Below are positions 1 through 11,176 of a stretch of DNA of 64,000 nt, piece after piece. The stretch is from Streptomyces sp. 846.5. Its GTDB lineage: Bacteria; Actinomycetota; Actinomycetes; Streptomycetales; Streptomycetaceae. The DNA is taken from assembly GCF_004365705.1 (NCBI RefSeq), contig NZ_SOBN01000002.1:1888675-1952674 (forward strand), given 5' to 3'. Both the position numbers and the translations under genes were made by a program. The notes beneath the pieces were generated by a model. It was given only the letters and a program-made list of their open reading frames with translations. It did not search any database and was not told the origin of the DNA. Position 1 is the first letter of the stretch. Every line of letters begins with the position of its first letter.

Positions 1-369
1 GCAGACATCGACATCGCACTCAAGGAAGCAATGATGATCGAGGGCGCGCTCGGCGCCGCCCTCGTGGACGTGAACAGCGGCATGGCGCTGGGCACGATGG
101 GAGGGGGCAAGGAGTTCGACCTCGCGGTGGCCTCGGCCGGCAACACCGACGTGGTCCGAGCCAAGCTCCGGGTCATGGAGATGCTCAACCTGAGCGGGGG
201 CATCGAGGACATCCTGACCACCCTCACCAACCAGTACCACGTGATCCGCCCGCTGACCTCGCGCAGCGGCAAGGGGCTCTTCCTCTACCTGGTTCTGGAC
301 CGCAAGCGGGCCAACCTCGCCCTGGCCCGCCGCCAGCTGAACCAGGTCGAGGCCGGGCTCGACCTGTGA
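1..369 (+). CDS. Roadblock/LC7-domain protein, 5' end cut by window edge
   Basis: The reading frame is open from the first base, so the true start lies upstream or just outside the window; an ATG at 31 is internal to the family pattern. The protein carries the roadblock/LC7 pattern of actinobacterial small proteins: GAALVDVNSG, then the FDLAVASAGNTDVVRAK helix, then a C-terminal strand LFLYLVLDR. Such proteins usually act as small GTPase-associated or regulatory partners, often in operons with other roadblock proteins and nucleotide-binding proteins. It overlaps the next gene by four bases (GTGA), so the two are probably translationally coupled. The exact partner and role cannot be read from this fragment. 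Confidence 0.75.
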   Translation, partial: ADIDIALKEAMMIEGALGAALVDVNSGMALGTMGGGKEFDLAVASAGNTDVVRAKLRVMEMLNLSGGIEDILTTLTNQYHVIRPLTSRSGKGLFLYLVLDRKRANLALARRQLNQVEAGLDL

Positions 370-752
370 CCCAGCCCCCGCTCTACCAGGTCAAGGCCGA
401 GTTCTTCCGGATGCTCGGGCACCCGGTCCGGATCCGCGTCCTGGAACTGCTCCAGGACGGGCCCAGGCCGGTGCGCGAGCTCCTCGCCGACATCGGCGTC
501 GAGCCCTCCAACCTCTCCCAGCAGCTCGCCCTGCTGCGCCGCTCCGGCATCGTGGTGTCCACCCGGGAGGGGCCAACTGTGGTGTACGCGCTGGCCGGTG
601 GCGACGTCGCCGAGCTGCTGCGCTGCGCCCGGCGGATCCTCACCGTGCTGCTGGCCGACCAGCAGGGACTGCTGGAACAGCTCCGGGAGGCCGACGCGCA
701 ATCCGCGTCCGAACAACATTTCGGACAAACACTGACAAAATTGAATCAATGA
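366..752 (+). CDS. ArsR-type winged-helix regulator
   Basis: The gene starts at a GTG that overlaps the stop of the roadblock gene. The 128-residue protein has an ArsR/SmtB-like winged helix at about residues 8-85, with the recognition-helix pattern EPSNLSQQLALLRRSGIV and a wing ending in VVYAL. The metal-binding ELCVCDL motif of classical ArsR/SmtB sensors is absent, so metal sensing is unlikely. It probably binds DNA as a dimer. Coupling to a roadblock protein suggests that it takes a signal from that operon, but this is inference. The ligand is unknown. Confidence 0.8.
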   Translation: MTQPPLYQVKAEFFRMLGHPVRIRVLELLQDGPRPVRELLADIGVEPSNLSQQLALLRRSGIVVSTREGPTVVYALAGGDVAELLRCARRILTVLLADQQGLLEQLREADAQSASEQHFGQTLTKLNQ

Positions 753-815
753 CTCTTAATGTTCTGGTCATGATCCGTTTGTGACCGCGAAACACCGGTT
801 CGACAGGATGCCAGC

Positions 816-2177
816 ATGGCTGAATTGACGAACCGTGACCGCAGGAACACCACCCGACACCACTGGCGCCGCGACACCGTGGAACTGTCCGCGGTGTTCA
901 TGGCGGTGGCCATCGCCGATCTGATCGCCAATGTCGTCGTCCACGGCCATGACGGTCCGGTCCTGCTGGTGGCGTCCGCGCTGGCACTGCTGGCTACCGC
1001 CGCCTGGCACAGCTGGTGGAAGCACCGCCATCCGGACGCCCCACCGGGGCCCGCGCCCGGCGACATCGTCTCGTCCGCGCCGAGCGAGGCGGCCGCGCCG
1101 CCGGCGCACTCGCCGCAGTCCCCCCTCTGGCGGATCCGGGCCACCGTCCCGGACGCCCCGGGCAGCCTGGCCGGGCTGTGCAGAGCGCTGGCCGACCTGC
1201 CCGTCAACATCATCTCCATGCAGGCGCACCCGCTCGCCGAGGAGACCGTCGACGAGTTCGTGGTCCAGGCCCATCCGGAGACGGCCCCGCAGGACATCAC
1301 CCGGGCCGTCGTCGCGGCCGGCGGCACCGAGGTCTGGCTGGAGCGCGCGGACGCGCACGACCTGGTGGACGTGCCGACCAGGATCCTCAACCTGGCCACC
1401 CGGACCGCGCTGGACGCCGCCGAGCTGCCGCTGGCGCTGCGTCAGTTGTTCGGCCGCTGCACCATCCGCTCGCAGCCGGGCGGGATCAAGGAGGACGAGC
1501 TGGACGGCAGCACCATGCGGCTGCGCGACCCCTCCGGCGGGATCCTGCTGGTCACCCGGGACGAACCGCCGTTCACCCCCACCGAGTTCGCCCGCGCCCG
1601 GGCCCTGATCGAACTGGACGCCCAGCTCGGCCCGCGGGTCCCGGACACCCGCTCGGTGATCGAGCTCGACGGCCGGGGCGCCCCGGCCGAGGAGCTGACG
1701 GTGCGCCGGGCCGACCCCTCCGACCGGACCGCCGCCGTGGCCCTGCACGAGCGGTGCAGCAGCGCCACCCTGCGCCGTCGCTACCACGGCCCGGTCGCCG
1801 ACAGCGACCGCTACCTGGGCCATCTGCTGGAGCCCCGCTACGGCCAGACCCTCACCGCCGAGACCCCGGACGGCAGCCTGGCCGCCCTCGCCCATCTGAT
1901 GTGGGACGGCGACAGCGCCGAGATCGCCGTCCTGGTCGAGGACGCCCGGCAGCGCCGGGGCCTCGGCAGCGAGCTGGTGCGCAGGCTGGTGGAGCTGGCG
2001 CGGGACGCCGGGATCGACGAGGTCTACGCGGTGACCACCGCATCCAACAGCGGCATGATCGCGACCCTGCGCCGACTCGGCGTCCCGCTGGACTACCAGG
2101 TCGAGGACGGCACCCTGGTGATCACCGCGCATCTCGCCCTGGAGACCGCGGATTCGGCACCGGCCGCCCGCCGGTGA
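816..2177 (+). CDS. Membrane-anchored ACT-like/GNAT acetyltransferase fusion
   Basis: The 453-residue protein has three parts. Two hydrophobic segments lie at about residues 24-65, which suggests a membrane anchor. An ACT-like region follows at about residues 105-220 (WRIRATVPDAPGSLAGLCRAL is the typical ACT start). A GNAT acetyltransferase domain covers about residues 280-445, with the acetyl-CoA loop QRRGLGS and the following helix. ACT domains usually bind amino acids, so the protein may be an amino-acid-sensitive acetyltransferase. Its substrate cannot be named. The stop codon is only five bases from the stop of convergent glmS, and no terminator hairpin was seen between them. Confidence 0.75.
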   Translation: MAELTNRDRRNTTRHHWRRDTVELSAVFMAVAIADLIANVVVHGHDGPVLLVASALALLATAAWHSWWKHRHPDAPPGPAPGDIVSSAPSEAAAPPAHSPQSPLWRIRATVPDAPGSLAGLCRALADLPVNIISMQAHPLAEETVDEFVVQAHPETAPQDITRAVVAAGGTEVWLERADAHDLVDVPTRILNLATRTALDAAELPLALRQLFGRCTIRSQPGGIKEDELDGSTMRLRDPSGGILLVTRDEPPFTPTEFARARALIELDAQLGPRVPDTRSVIELDGRGAPAEELTVRRADPSDRTAAVALHERCSSATLRRRYHGPVADSDRYLGHLLEPRYGQTLTAETPDGSLAALAHLMWDGDSAEIAVLVEDARQRRGLGSELVRRLVELARDAGIDEVYAVTTASNSGMIATLRRLGVPLDYQVEDGTLVITAHLALETADSAPAARR

Positions 2178-2182
2178 CCTGA

Positions 2183-4009
<1,827 letters not shown>

Positions 4010-4061
4010 ACAGGGCTCCTTCGTTGAGGGTCGTTGAGGGTGGAGACAGAGGAGGGTCTGT

Positions 4062-4349
4062 TCAGCCGTAGACGAGGCGGCGCAGCTGCCGGGCGGACAG
4101 CTCGGGTGCGCGCACCCGCCGGTGCTGCAGCTCGGCGGTGATCCGCTCGAAGATCCGCTCGTTGGTCAGCCCGCGCGCCTGCAGCTCGCCGTGCCGCCGG
4201 CGCACGTACTCCTCGGTGCTCTCGGCGAAGTAGGCGAGGACGTCGGCGACCACCCGCGCCGCCTCGTTCGGGCCGAGGGCCGTGGTGCGGGCCAGATGGT
4301 CGAGCAGATCGTCGGGTACGGACGCGGCGGAGCGGGCAGGACTGGACAC
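4062..4349 (-). CDS. Small helical conserved hypothetical protein
   Basis: The 95-residue product is predicted to be mostly helical and charged, with the conserved-looking stretch YVRRRHGELQARGLTNERIF and the end QLRRLVYG. I recognise it as a kind of short protein conserved in streptomycetes but know no assigned function. It lies 52 bases upstream of glmS on the same strand and may be co-transcribed with it. There is no signal peptide or membrane segment. The pattern LTNERIF is reminiscent of short adaptor or regulatory helices, but no role is claimed. Confidence 0.6.
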   Translation of the reverse strand: MSSPARSAASVPDDLLDHLARTTALGPNEAARVVADVLAYFAESTEEYVRRRHGELQARGLTNERIFERITAELQHRRVRAPELSARQLRRLVYG

Positions 4350-4439
4350 AAGGAGTGACCTTACGCATCCGCGTCCTCGAAACCAAGAATTCTGCCCGGA
4401 ATCGGGCAGGAATCTCGCACTTCCGGGTGCTTCCGGGCG

Positions 4440-6107
4440 TCAGATGCGGTTCCGGCGCTCCAGGAGCACCCAGCCGCCCGCCGCGACCACCAGCAGCAGG
4501 CAGCAGCCGGTCGGCACCCAGTTGCCCCAGCGGTCGTACAGGGTGGAGCCGGTGGCCAGCGGCATCCGGTAGGTGATCGTCCCCCGGTCGTCGGTGCCCA
4601 GCGCCCGGCCGACCTGGCGGCCCAGCGGGTCGTAGGCGGTGCTGACGCCGGTGAGCGTCGCCTGCACCACCGGGCGGCCGGTCTCGGCTGCGCGGAAGGC
4701 CGCGAGCGAGGCATGCTGCTCGGGTGCGGCGGTGCTCTGGAAGGTCGAGGTGGAGGACTGCACCACCACCAGTTGCGCGCCCATGTTCACCAGCGCCCGG
4801 CTCATGTCGGGGAACGCGGACTCGAAGCACACCAGCGGTCCGATCCGCAGCGTCCCGCCGTCCGGCTCGGGCACGGTCATGATCACCGGGGTGGTGCCCC
4901 GGCGCCGGTCGACGGCGGCGGCCTTGGACAGCGAGGCGATCCAGCCCAGGGCCGGGCGCATCGGGATGTACTCGCCGAACGGCACCAGCCGGATCTTGTC
5001 GTAGCGCTGCCCGGTCAGCCCCTGCGGGTCGACCAGCACCGAGCTCTTGTAGATCGCCCCGTTGGGCCGGGCCGCGTCCACATTGACCAGCAGGTCCGCC
5101 CCGACCTGCGTGGACAGCGCGGCCAGCTGGGCGGTCAGGTCCGGGCGGTCCGCCAGGTCGTAGCCGAGGCTGCTCTCGCCCCAGACCACCAGGTCGGGAC
5201 GGGTGCCGATGAGCGTGCGGGTCAGCTCCTCGCCGCGCGCGGTGCGGTCGTCCAGGGTTTCCGAGCCGCCGGGCTGGACCACGGCGACGGTGGCCGTTCG
5301 GCCGGTCAACCGGGGCTGCGGGGCCCAGGCCAGCGCCGCCACCGTGCAGCCGCCCAGCGCCAGCAGGGTGCCGTAGGCGACGGCGGACCGGCCCCAGGCC
5401 GCGATCAGCACCACCGCGGCGGTGTTCACGGTGACGATGAACAGGCTGTCCAGCCACACCCCGCCGACCGAGGCCAGCACCAGCGCCGGGTGCTGCCGGT
5501 ACTGGCTCGCGCCGAGCAGCCCCCACGGTCCGCCGAGGTACTGCCAGGAGCGGACGGTCTCGATGGCGAGCCACGCACACGGGATCAGGACCACGGCCGC
5601 CGCTGCCCGCCCCGCGTCCGGACGCCCGCGCAGCAGCCGCCACACCAGCCAGCCCCAGGGCGCCCAGAACAGCCCGAGCAGCCCGGCCAGCACCAGGATC
5701 GCCACGTTCAGGGTGGGGATCAGCCAGCTCATCACGCCGACCAGGAAGCCCACCCCGCCCCACCAGCCGAGCACCATGGCCCGGCGCCGGGTCGGGGCCG
5801 ACCGCACCACCAGCATCAGCGGCACCAGGCAGACATAGGCGAACCACCACCAGCCGACGGTGGGGAAGATCAGCACCGGCAGCGCGCCGGTCCCGGCGGC
5901 GAGCAGCGGCATCCGCGAGCGGAGCGCCAGCCGGCGCAGCCGGCCCGGTTCCGCCGGGTCGGCGTCCACGGCGGCCTTCGTCATGACGGCCTGCCCACCG
6001 CGGCCGCTCTGCTCTGCCTGGACCTGCCCTGCCTCGACCTGTTCTGCCGCGACCTGCCCTGCCCGGTCACCGGTGGGCCCCCTCCCAGCAACACTGTGCA
6101 CCTGCAT
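4440..6107 (-). CDS. lnt: Apolipoprotein N-acyltransferase
   Basis: Lnt adds the third acyl chain to lipoproteins in the cytoplasmic membrane. The N-terminal third holds several hydrophobic segments. The C-terminal half is a carbon-nitrogen hydrolase domain with the expected catalytic residues: Glu in VVWGESS, Lys in DKIRLVPFGE and Cys in VCFESAFP. One further hydrophobic segment anchors the C-terminus. The first ATG follows a GAGGAG ribosome binding site, but it gives an unusual Gln/Val/Glu-rich leader (residues 3-36). An internal ATG at 5984 would remove this leader. Streptomycetes commonly carry two Lnt paralogs. Gene neighbours give no further hint. Confidence 0.9.
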   Translation of the reverse strand: MQVHSVAGRGPTGDRAGQVAAEQVEAGQVQAEQSGRGGQAVMTKAAVDADPAEPGRLRRLALRSRMPLLAAGTGALPVLIFPTVGWWWFAYVCLVPLMLVVRSAPTRRRAMVLGWWGGVGFLVGVMSWLIPTLNVAILVLAGLLGLFWAPWGWLVWRLLRGRPDAGRAAAAVVLIPCAWLAIETVRSWQYLGGPWGLLGASQYRQHPALVLASVGGVWLDSLFIVTVNTAAVVLIAAWGRSAVAYGTLLALGGCTVAALAWAPQPRLTGRTATVAVVQPGGSETLDDRTARGEELTRTLIGTRPDLVVWGESSLGYDLADRPDLTAQLAALSTQVGADLLVNVDAARPNGAIYKSSVLVDPQGLTGQRYDKIRLVPFGEYIPMRPALGWIASLSKAAAVDRRRGTTPVIMTVPEPDGGTLRIGPLVCFESAFPDMSRALVNMGAQLVVVQSSTSTFQSTAAPEQHASLAAFRAAETGRPVVQATLTGVSTAYDPLGRQVGRALGTDDRGTITYRMPLATGSTLYDRWGNWVPTGCCLLLVVAAGGWVLLERRNRI

Positions 6108-6224
6108 CCCTCTCCTCGTTCACCGCTCCCAGTCTCGACGCATTCCCCCTGATCAGCACCTCGAACACGGGAACCGCTTCCGATCGGCGCAGTGCTGGGG
6201 CACCCTGGAGACAGGGAGGCTGAT

Positions 6225-6650
6225 ATGCCGTCACTTCCACGGCCGATACGTCACGCACTGCGCCGCAGGCCGCGAGCCCACCATGACATCAACGACCTGG
6301 CCCGGCGCCGCTACTACCGCGCGCCGCGCCGCCGCCTGCACCCGGTCCGCGGGCTGCTGGTCAACCTCGCCGTACTGGTGCTGCTGCCGCTGTGGCCGTT
6401 CATCGCGTACCCACTGCAACGGGCCGGCTCGCCGAGGGGGCGGCGGCAGTTCCTCTGGGTGGTCACCCACCACTCGGTGGTCATCGCCCTGAGCGCGCCG
6501 ATGCGGTACCTCGCCGACCGCCTGCACCGGCTCGGCGGCCGCGGCGGCGGCCCGCGCCGCAATCCGCCCTTCGCCGGCGACCGCGAACCCCGCCGCCCCA
6601 AGTCAGGCCCGCCCTCCGACGCCATCGCCCTCCCCGAGCCCCGGGGCTGA
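6225..6650 (+). CDS. Small basic protein with one or two membrane segments
   Basis: The chosen ATG follows a GGGAGG ribosome binding site, while an in-frame ATG at 6192 lacks one. The product is very basic at its N-terminus (many Arg and His). One hydrophobic stretch, LLVNLAVLVLLPLWPFIAYP, lies at about residues 45-64 and a weaker one around residues 80-95. The C-terminus is rich in Pro, Gly and Arg and is likely disordered. It is divergent from lnt. I do not recognise a family. Confidence 0.5.
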   Translation: MPSLPRPIRHALRRRPRAHHDINDLARRRYYRAPRRRLHPVRGLLVNLAVLVLLPLWPFIAYPLQRAGSPRGRRQFLWVVTHHSVVIALSAPMRYLADRLHRLGGRGGGPRRNPPFAGDREPRRPKSGPPSDAIALPEPRG

Positions 6651-6722
6651 CGGTAGCCATCACGGCGAGGACAGCCCGGCCCCCGGGCTGCCCTCGCTCG
6701 CGTCTCGAATTCTGATACAGCC

Positions 6723-7706
6723 TCAGGCCGCGGTGCCGCCGGAGTAGTCGGAGGCGAAGGCGGTCTCGATGACCCCCTCCACACCGGTGTCGGTGAGGAT
6801 GATCCCCAGCTCCCGGTTGTTGCTGAGCGAGTTGCTGGTGATGTTCATCGAGCCCGCCTCCACCTTCGCGGTGGACAGGCCGTAGTCGGCCACGATCGCC
6901 TTGGCGTGGATGTAGTAGCCGGTGCTGGAGGAGTAGCCGCGCACCGTGCCGCCGGCCGCCTTCACCGCGGACACCTCGGAGGAGTAGCTGCCCGGGTACT
7001 CCAGCACCACCCGCACGGTCACCCCGGCCTTGGCCCGGGCGACGATCGCGTTGACCACGGCGGTGTCGCTGAACTCCTCCTCCTCGACGTCGAGGGTCTT
7101 GGTCGCACCGTTGATCACGCTCAGCAGCCGGGTCTGCGAGTCGGTGGGCGACCACAGCAGGTTGTCGCCGTCGCTCGGGGTGACCGAGGTGTGGGCGTAG
7201 TCCGCGTTGAAGACCGTCTCGATGGCGGCGACGTCCGTGCTGTCGGTGTCGAAGACGCCGTAGTCGCGGCTGGTCGCGTAGTAGTTGGCGGTGAGGTTGC
7301 CGGTGAGGATCAGCGATTCGGTGCCGTCGACGGTGATGGTCTTCTGGTGCGTGTAGACGTAGGAGGAGGACGAGTAGACCACGCCGACCCCGGCGGCCTT
7401 GAGCGTCGAGTAGGCCGAGCCGTTGATGCTCGTCTTGGTGCGGTCCAGGATCACCCTGACCGTGACCCCCGCCTTCTCCCTGGCCACCAGGTCGGCCACG
7501 GCGGTGCTGTCGTTCAGTTCGTACATCGTCATGTCCAGCGACGTGGTCGCCGAGTTGATGAAGTTGTAGATCGTCGGCTCGCTGCTGCTCAGCGAGAAGG
7601 CGAACGCCGAGTAGCTGCCGGCGGCGTGGGCGGGCAGGGCGCTGCCCAGCGCTGCCGCGCAGGCCGCAAGGATGGTTCCGGCGCGGCGCAGGGTGGTCCG
7701 GATCAT
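6723..7706 (-). CDS. Secreted phospholipase D-like protein
   Basis: The start at 7706 has a GGGAG ribosome binding site; the longer frame to 7772 has none. A signal peptide of about 30 residues ends in PAHA/AG. Two HKD motifs are present: HQKTITVD followed by LTGNLT, and HAKAIVAD followed by GSMNIT. These are the two half-sites of the PLD superfamily, which cleaves or transfers phosphodiester bonds. At 327 residues it resembles short secreted PLD-like proteins or PLD-type nucleases. The substrate cannot be told from motifs alone. Two ACGCGCGTAGA motifs in inverted orientation lie upstream (7771-7834) and probably serve regulation. Confidence 0.85.
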   Translation of the reverse strand: MIRTTLRRAGTILAACAAALGSALPAHAAGSYSAFAFSLSSSEPTIYNFINSATTSLDMTMYELNDSTAVADLVAREKAGVTVRVILDRTKTSINGSAYSTLKAAGVGVVYSSSSYVYTHQKTITVDGTESLILTGNLTANYYATSRDYGVFDTDSTDVAAIETVFNADYAHTSVTPSDGDNLLWSPTDSQTRLLSVINGATKTLDVEEEEFSDTAVVNAIVARAKAGVTVRVVLEYPGSYSSEVSAVKAAGGTVRGYSSSTGYYIHAKAIVADYGLSTAKVEAGSMNITSNSLSNNRELGIILTDTGVEGVIETAFASDYSGGTAA

Positions 7707-7770
7707 CGTGTCTCCCTGAACACTTGAGGGTTCGTCAGCCCCGGCGGACTGGCGCGCCAACCAGAGAACC

Positions 7771-7834
7771 ACGCGCGTAGAACTGAGGGAAGAGGAATCC
7801 GGTTAACTTGACATGTCCGGTTGTCTACGCGCGT
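7771..7834. promoter_or_regulatory. Inverted ACGCGCGTAGA motif pair
   Basis: ACGCGCGTAGA at 7771-7781 and its exact reverse complement at 7824-7834 lie 65-128 bases upstream of the secreted PLD-like gene. The distal copy overlaps the end of the XRE regulator gene. The same core GCGCGTAGA occurs twice upstream of the other secreted protein gene in this window (35441-35479). This suggests one regulator acting on both. No known binding consensus was recognised. Confidence 0.5.
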
Positions 7835-8619
7835 CCCTCCGTTTGTGTACGTTCTGCGTTCGCCGCTGAAAGGGCGCCCGAAGTGGCCGCGTCAGCCGGC
7901 AGGAACGCCTCCAGCCTCAGCTCGGCCACGGTGACGTCCACCGCCGTGGCGAAGGTGGTGACCGTGGTCAGCAACCGCAGCAGCCCGCGCGGCGAGCGCA
8001 GGACCAGCGGGACGGCGAAGCCGAGATGGCCGGCTCCCGGCGGCTCCTCGGGGACGTGGCGCTCCAGCTCGGCCAGCAGCTCCAGTGCCCTCTCGTCCGG
8101 CGTGGCCAGAGCCGTCCGCCGCAGGCCCTCGATGACATGGCGGGCCCAGACGTCGAAGTTCTCGATCCGGGGCCGGATCCCCTGCGGGTGCAGCGCCAGC
8201 CGGTACACGTTCACCGGCGGTTCCAGCAGCCAGGGGGCGACCCCCTCGCCGCGCACCAGCGCGAAGGCCGCGTTCTCGGCGACCAGGTCGCCGTGCCGCT
8301 CCACCACCACGGCGGGGAACGGCAGATGGCCGTCGAGGATGTGACCGACCGCCGAACGCACCGGCTCCAACCCCTCCCCCTCCCAGGGGGTCTCCGGGTA
8401 GACGGGGGCGAACCCGGCCAGCGCCAGCAGGCTGTTGCGCTCCCGCAGCGGCAGCGCGAGCGCCTCGCTCAGCCGCACCACCATTCCGCGCCCGGGCTGC
8501 GAGCGACCGCTCTCCACAAAACTGACATAGCGCTGGGAAGTTCCGGCACGGACGGCCAACTCGAGCTGGCTCAGCCGGGACCGGCTCCGGTAATCGCGCA
8601 ACGCCTGGGGGAAGTCCAC
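7825..8619 (-). CDS. XRE-family regulator with MmyB-like ligand domain
   Basis: The N-terminal helix-turn-helix (about residues 5-65) has the XRE pattern LSQLELAVRAGTSQRYVSFVESGR. The rest matches the MmyB-like ligand-binding domain, with the typical phrases LLALAGFAPVY and NVYRLALHPQGIRPRIENFDVWA. Such regulators often stand next to a single oxidoreductase gene. Here an F420-type oxidoreductase starts 86 bases away on the other strand and is the likely target. The start is a GTG with a ribosome binding site so close that the mRNA may be poorly led or leaderless. The ligand is unknown; a fatty acid-like ligand is known for a relative and is only a guess here. Confidence 0.85.
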   Translation of the reverse strand: MDFPQALRDYRSRSRLSQLELAVRAGTSQRYVSFVESGRSQPGRGMVVRLSEALALPLRERNSLLALAGFAPVYPETPWEGEGLEPVRSAVGHILDGHLPFPAVVVERHGDLVAENAAFALVRGEGVAPWLLEPPVNVYRLALHPQGIRPRIENFDVWARHVIEGLRRTALATPDERALELLAELERHVPEEPPGAGHLGFAVPLVLRSPRGLLRLLTTVTTFATAVDVTVAELRLEAFLPADAATSGALSAANAERTQTEGRA

Positions 8620-8704
8620 CCTCCCGTTCTATGCCACCGGGCCCCACTCCGCGATTCCCTCAAGGGAATTGCCGCGATTCACCGTCCCGGGCAGAGTCCG
8701 GGAC

Positions 8705-9685
8705 ATGAAGCACACCACGGAACTGGGCGTACTCCTGCCGACCGGAACCAGCAGCTGGGAGCCGGGAACCGACGCCCGTACACTGATCGACTTCGCCGTC
8801 CGGGCCGAACGGCTGGGCCTGGACTCGGTGTGGGCCAACGACTCGCTGCTCAGCCCCAGGATCGAGCCGCTCACCATGCTGGCCGCCCTGGCCGCGACCA
8901 CCGAACGGGTCACCCTGGGCACCGGCACGCTGCTGCCGGTGCTGCGCCGACCGGTCCAGGCCGCGCAGACCCTCGCCTCGGTCGACGCCCTGTCCGGCGG
9001 ACGGCTGGTGCTGGGCGTCGGCGCGGGCTTCCCCGGACGCTTCGGCAAGCCCCTGCACGAGCTGTCCGAGGTCCCCTGGGAGCGCCGCTTCGCCCGGCTG
9101 GACGACACCGTGGCGCTGTGGCGGCAGCTGTGGACGCCCGACGCGCCGTCCTCCTTCCACGGCGAGGTGCTGCACTTCGACGACCTGCCGAAGAGCACCG
9201 CACCACACCGCCCGGGCGGCCCCCCGATCTGGCTCGGCGCAGCCGCCCCCACCGCCCTGGTCCGCACCGGCCGGCTCTACGACGGCTGGCTCCCCTACCC
9301 GCCCGACCCCGCCGCCTACGGATCCGGCCTGGGCACGGTACGCACCGCTGCCGCCGAGGCCGGCCGCACCGCCGAGGCGATCACCCCGGCCGTCTACGTC
9401 ACCGTCCTGATCGACGACGACGCCCAGCACGGCCGTTCAGCTCTCGACGCCTTCGCCCGAGCCAACTACGGCATGCCCCTGGAGGACCTGGAGACCATCC
9501 AGTCCCTGGTCACCGGCCCACCCGCCACCGTCGCCGCCCACCTCTCCCGCTACACCGCCGAAGGCGCCCACCACCTCGTCTGCCGCCTCGGCGCCCTCGG
9601 CCTCCCGGCCCAGCGGGAACAGCTCGAACGCTTGGCGGAGGTTCAGGGGCTGCTGGGGGGCAGCAGGGGAGGCGGGGCGGCGTAG
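8705..9685 (+). CDS. LLM-class flavin/F420-dependent oxidoreductase
   Basis: The protein of 326 residues is a luciferase-like monooxygenase fold enzyme: LGVLLPTG at the start, GLDSVWANDSLL, TTERVTLGTGTLLPVLRRP, and GRLVLGVGAGFPG are family signatures. Members usually use F420 or FMN to oxidise or reduce small molecules. The chosen ATG at 8705 starts directly before the first beta strand; the longer frame adds residues not seen in the family. The gene is divergent from the XRE regulator, which probably controls it. Substrate is unknown. Confidence 0.87.
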   Translation: MKHTTELGVLLPTGTSSWEPGTDARTLIDFAVRAERLGLDSVWANDSLLSPRIEPLTMLAALAATTERVTLGTGTLLPVLRRPVQAAQTLASVDALSGGRLVLGVGAGFPGRFGKPLHELSEVPWERRFARLDDTVALWRQLWTPDAPSSFHGEVLHFDDLPKSTAPHRPGGPPIWLGAAAPTALVRTGRLYDGWLPYPPDPAAYGSGLGTVRTAAAEAGRTAEAITPAVYVTVLIDDDAQHGRSALDAFARANYGMPLEDLETIQSLVTGPPATVAAHLSRYTAEGAHHLVCRLGALGLPAQREQLERLAEVQGLLGGSRGGGAA

Positions 9686-9742
9686 CTGCCTCCTCCCAAT
9701 AAAATATTCGACGGCGGACGCCCTCCCCTTACGATCGTCGGC

Positions 9743-11162
<1,420 letters not shown>

Positions 11163-11176
<14 letters not shown>

